Part shown: piece by piece, positions 4,896 through 5,972 of the stretch
Layout: each line of letters starts with the position of its first letter
Position numbering within the stretch: position 1 is the stretch's first letter
Assembly: GCF_002413825.1 (NCBI RefSeq)
Contig: NZ_DHXT01000097.1
Span: 42,172 to 48,143 of the forward strand
Length of the DNA: 5,972 bases
Direction: 5' to 3'
Origin: Rhodoferax sp. UBA5149
Lineage (GTDB): Bacteria; Pseudomonadota; Gammaproteobacteria; Burkholderiales; Burkholderiaceae_C
Made by a program: the position numbers and the translations under genes
The notes under the pieces: generated by a model
What the model was told of the DNA's origin: nothing
The model's database searches: none
Seen by the model: only the letters and a program-made list of their open reading frames with translations

Positions 4896-4916
4896 TAGCT
4901 ATAAATTTGATAGCTA
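4896..4916. repeat. TAGCTAT hairpin typical of Comamonadaceae intergenic DNA
   Basis: TAGCTAT (4896-4902) and ATAGCTA (4910-4916) form perfect 7-bp arms around a 7-base AT loop. On the minus strand a run of seven T follows after a few bases (4888-4882), so it may serve as a weak terminator for the toxin-antitoxin operon ending at 4977. Related ATAGCTATCA-type sequences are, from memory, widespread between genes in this bacterial family. From 4798 to 4976 I see no gene and nothing else clear. Confidence 0.45.
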
Positions 4917-4976
4917 CCTGTGAATATGACACGAGGGCTACCGACTGGTTTTGTTCTTGGATATGGGCCTTGACGG

Positions 4977-5315
4977 TCAACCCGGCTCAAACACGGATTG
5001 GAGGGTGGTCAGCAGTTTTTGAAGCGTCGCAGGATGAACCGCTCCCAGTCGCTTCACCAGCCGTATCTTGTCCAGCGTGCGCACCTGATCGAGCAGCACC
5101 AGCCCCGATTTACCCAGGAACGTCAACCCAATGCGAAAAGCAGCCGGTTGCGAGCCGGTGGTCATGGGGGCCACGATCACAGTGCGCAGGTAGTCGTGCA
5201 TCTCAGGAGGCGACACCACGACGCAAGGCCGCGTCTTTTGAATTTCACTGCCCACCGTGGGATCGAGATTGGCCAGCCAGACCTCACCGGTCATGACCGC
5301 CGGGCGGCTCACCAC
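4977..5315 (-). CDS. MazF/PemK-family toxin (endoribonuclease)
   Basis: A 112-residue protein with the MazF/PemK pattern. These toxins are sequence-specific endoribonucleases that cut mRNA and stop growth when the antitoxin decays. EVWLANLDPTVGSE (11-24), QKTRPCVVVSPPEM (26-39) and TVIVAPMTTG (45-54) match the core barrel. Arg29 and Thr52 or Thr53 correspond to the catalytic Arg/Thr pair of the family. LVLLDQVRTLDKIRLVKRLG follows, also conserved. The start shown is a GTG with GGAG five bases upstream. A second GTG at 5312 overlaps the antitoxin stop as GTGA. The ATG at 5294 would also yield a complete domain. The gene is translationally coupled to the antitoxin. Length and motifs look intact, so it is probably functional. 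Confidence 0.9.
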   Translation of the reverse strand: MVSRPAVMTGEVWLANLDPTVGSEIQKTRPCVVVSPPEMHDYLRTVIVAPMTTGSQPAAFRIGLTFLGKSGLVLLDQVRTLDKIRLVKRLGAVHPATLQKLLTTLQSVFEPG

Positions 5316-5557
5316 ACCAGCTCCGCATCCCCTTCATTGCTCAACTCGGGCCACACCAACGCATCGTCTCCCGTAGCGGCCAAGCGCTGGCTATCCTGCG
5401 CCCAGCCTTCGCGCGGGTTGCGCTTGAGTGGGCGAATTTCGATCACATTGCCGTTGACTTGCAAGTCGGCCGCATCGACCAAGCCGAGTTGCTTCAAGAT
5501 GGGTTTGGGGATCAAAATGCCTTGGGAGTTGCCCATTTTTCGAATGGAAACTTGCAT
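5309..5557 (-). CDS. MazE/AbrB-type antitoxin
   Basis: An 82-residue antitoxin. The N-terminal half (MQVSIRKMGNSQGILIPKPILKQLGL, then DLQVNGNVIEIRPL) is a SpoVT/AbrB swapped-hairpin DNA-binding domain. The acidic, tryptophan-containing C-terminal tail (about 48-82, WAQDSQRLAATGDDALVWPELSNEG) is the usual toxin-neutralising part. The complex with the toxin normally represses its own promoter. The ATG at 5557 has AGGAGA five bases upstream, a strong start. The stop codon overlaps the GTG region of the toxin gene, as expected for a bicistronic unit with more antitoxin than toxin made. Confidence 0.9.
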   Translation of the reverse strand: MQVSIRKMGNSQGILIPKPILKQLGLVDAADLQVNGNVIEIRPLKRNPREGWAQDSQRLAATGDDALVWPELSNEGDAELVW

Positions 5558-5580
5558 GGAGTTCTCCTGAAAATAAGCAC

Positions 5581-5594
5581 AATGTTAACACATT
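5581..5594. promoter_or_regulatory. Candidate antitoxin operator
   Basis: AATGT and ACATT (5581-5585, 5590-5594) are perfect inverted arms around TAAC, placed 24-37 bases upstream of the antitoxin start, where AbrB-type antitoxins bind to repress their operon. A matching promoter is hard to fix, and TTGAAT upstream is a possible -35. The remainder of 5595-5719 is the divergent intergenic region between the antitoxin and the AEC gene and shows no gene. Confidence 0.3.
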
Positions 5595-5719
5595 TGTTGA
5601 TTCAAACGCGCTAAATCGGGGTGCGTGTCCGCGCCGTGCGCACGAGCCAGGCGGGTCTGCCAAGAACGACTCACTCCCTGCTTCCTTGGTATCGCATAAA
5701 CACCAGAAGTGCTGGGACA

Positions 5720-5972
5720 ATGCCCCTCGTGCTGCAAATCCTCTTAATTACTTTTCCTTTTTTCGCCCTGGTGCTGTGCGGCTATATCGCGGCACGGCGG
5801 CGCATGTTGCCGCTGGAGGCGATTCCCGGCCTGAACAGCTTCGTGCTGTTTTTTGCCCTGCCGTGCATGTTGTACCGGTTTGGCTCGACCACGCCGCTGG
5901 CGCAGTTGCTCGATGGCGGCGTCTTTTTTACCTGGCTGCTGTGCGCTCTCATCATGGTGGGTTTCGCGGTCG
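5720..5972 (+). CDS. AEC-family transporter, N-terminal part (runs off right edge)
   Basis: The ATG at 5720 opens a frame of 84 codons to the window end. The protein begins with a hydrophobic segment (VLQILLITFPFFALVLCGYIAA, 4-25), a positive loop (RRR), then LEAIPGLNSFVLFFALPCMLYRFGSTTPLAQLL (32-64), which is typical of the auxin efflux carrier (AEC) family including MdcF-like malonate carriers. A further membrane helix (FFTWLLCALIMVGFAV) begins before the edge. AEC members are inner-membrane proteins with about ten helices that move small organic acids. The substrate cannot be told here. GGGA five bases upstream is a weak ribosome binding site. Base composition matches rep, suggesting resident chromosomal sequence and marking the right limit of the inserted region. 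Confidence 0.88.
   Translation, partial: MPLVLQILLITFPFFALVLCGYIAARRRMLPLEAIPGLNSFVLFFALPCMLYRFGSTTPLAQLLDGGVFFTWLLCALIMVGFAV

Noticed and set aside
4798..4976. Integron integrase fragment or attI upstream of the array
   Set aside because: No frame here shows tyrosine recombinase motifs, and no clear paired core sites are seen upstream of the first GTTAGAT core.
2123..5719. Insertion sequence, transposon ends or CRISPR array
   Set aside because: No transposase-like ORF, no matching terminal inverted repeats with target duplications, and no evenly spaced direct repeats were found. The repeats present fit attC sites and single hairpins.
5391..5720. 109-codon minus ORF overlapping the antitoxin
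   Set aside because: It is out of frame with the antitoxin, which has a strong RBS and a complete AbrB domain. The translation has no domain and starts inside the AEC gene's start region.

Overview
The window reads as chromosomal DNA of a betaproteobacterium, most likely a Burkholderiales of the Comamonadaceae type. This rests on the GC-rich Rep helicase, the AEC transporter and an intergenic TAGCTAT...ATAGCTA hairpin of a kind I associate with that family. The genus cannot be fixed from this window.

Layout. (1) 1-2122, minus strand: Rep, a superfamily 1A DNA helicase, whose C-terminal end leaves the left edge. (2) About 2123-2308: an intergenic stretch with two hairpins and a probable rep promoter. 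(3) About 2309-4540, minus strand: a run of small unrelated genes separated by integron-type attC recombination sites. In transcription order they are a coiled-coil/zinc-ribbon protein, an unrecognised helical protein, a small lipoprotein, a DUF1801 protein and an NTF2-like protein. No integrase gene is in view, so this fits a CALIN (cluster of attC sites lacking an integron integrase), or one end of a chromosomal integron whose integrase lies elsewhere. (4) 4536-4800: the leading edge of the array, with a 20-codon ORF ending exactly in the first recombination core, a 22-bp near-perfect palindrome overlapping a candidate promoter, and a possible 40-aa ORF. (5) 4977-5557, minus strand: a MazE/MazF-like toxin-antitoxin pair. 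(6) 5720-5972, plus strand: the first 84 codons of an AEC-family transporter that leaves the right edge.

Interpretation. rep and the AEC gene look like housekeeping flanks, and everything between them looks acquired. The cassette genes all point the same way, are lower in GC than rep, and share no evident pathway, as expected of integron cassettes. The strongest evidence is in the DNA. For two consecutive cassettes the seven bases at the cassette start are the exact reverse complement of the R'' box at the same cassette's end, and the sites between them fold into R''-spacer-L''...L'-spacer-R' hairpins. The toxin-antitoxin pair sits just upstream of the array and could stabilise the region, although I see no attC attached to it.
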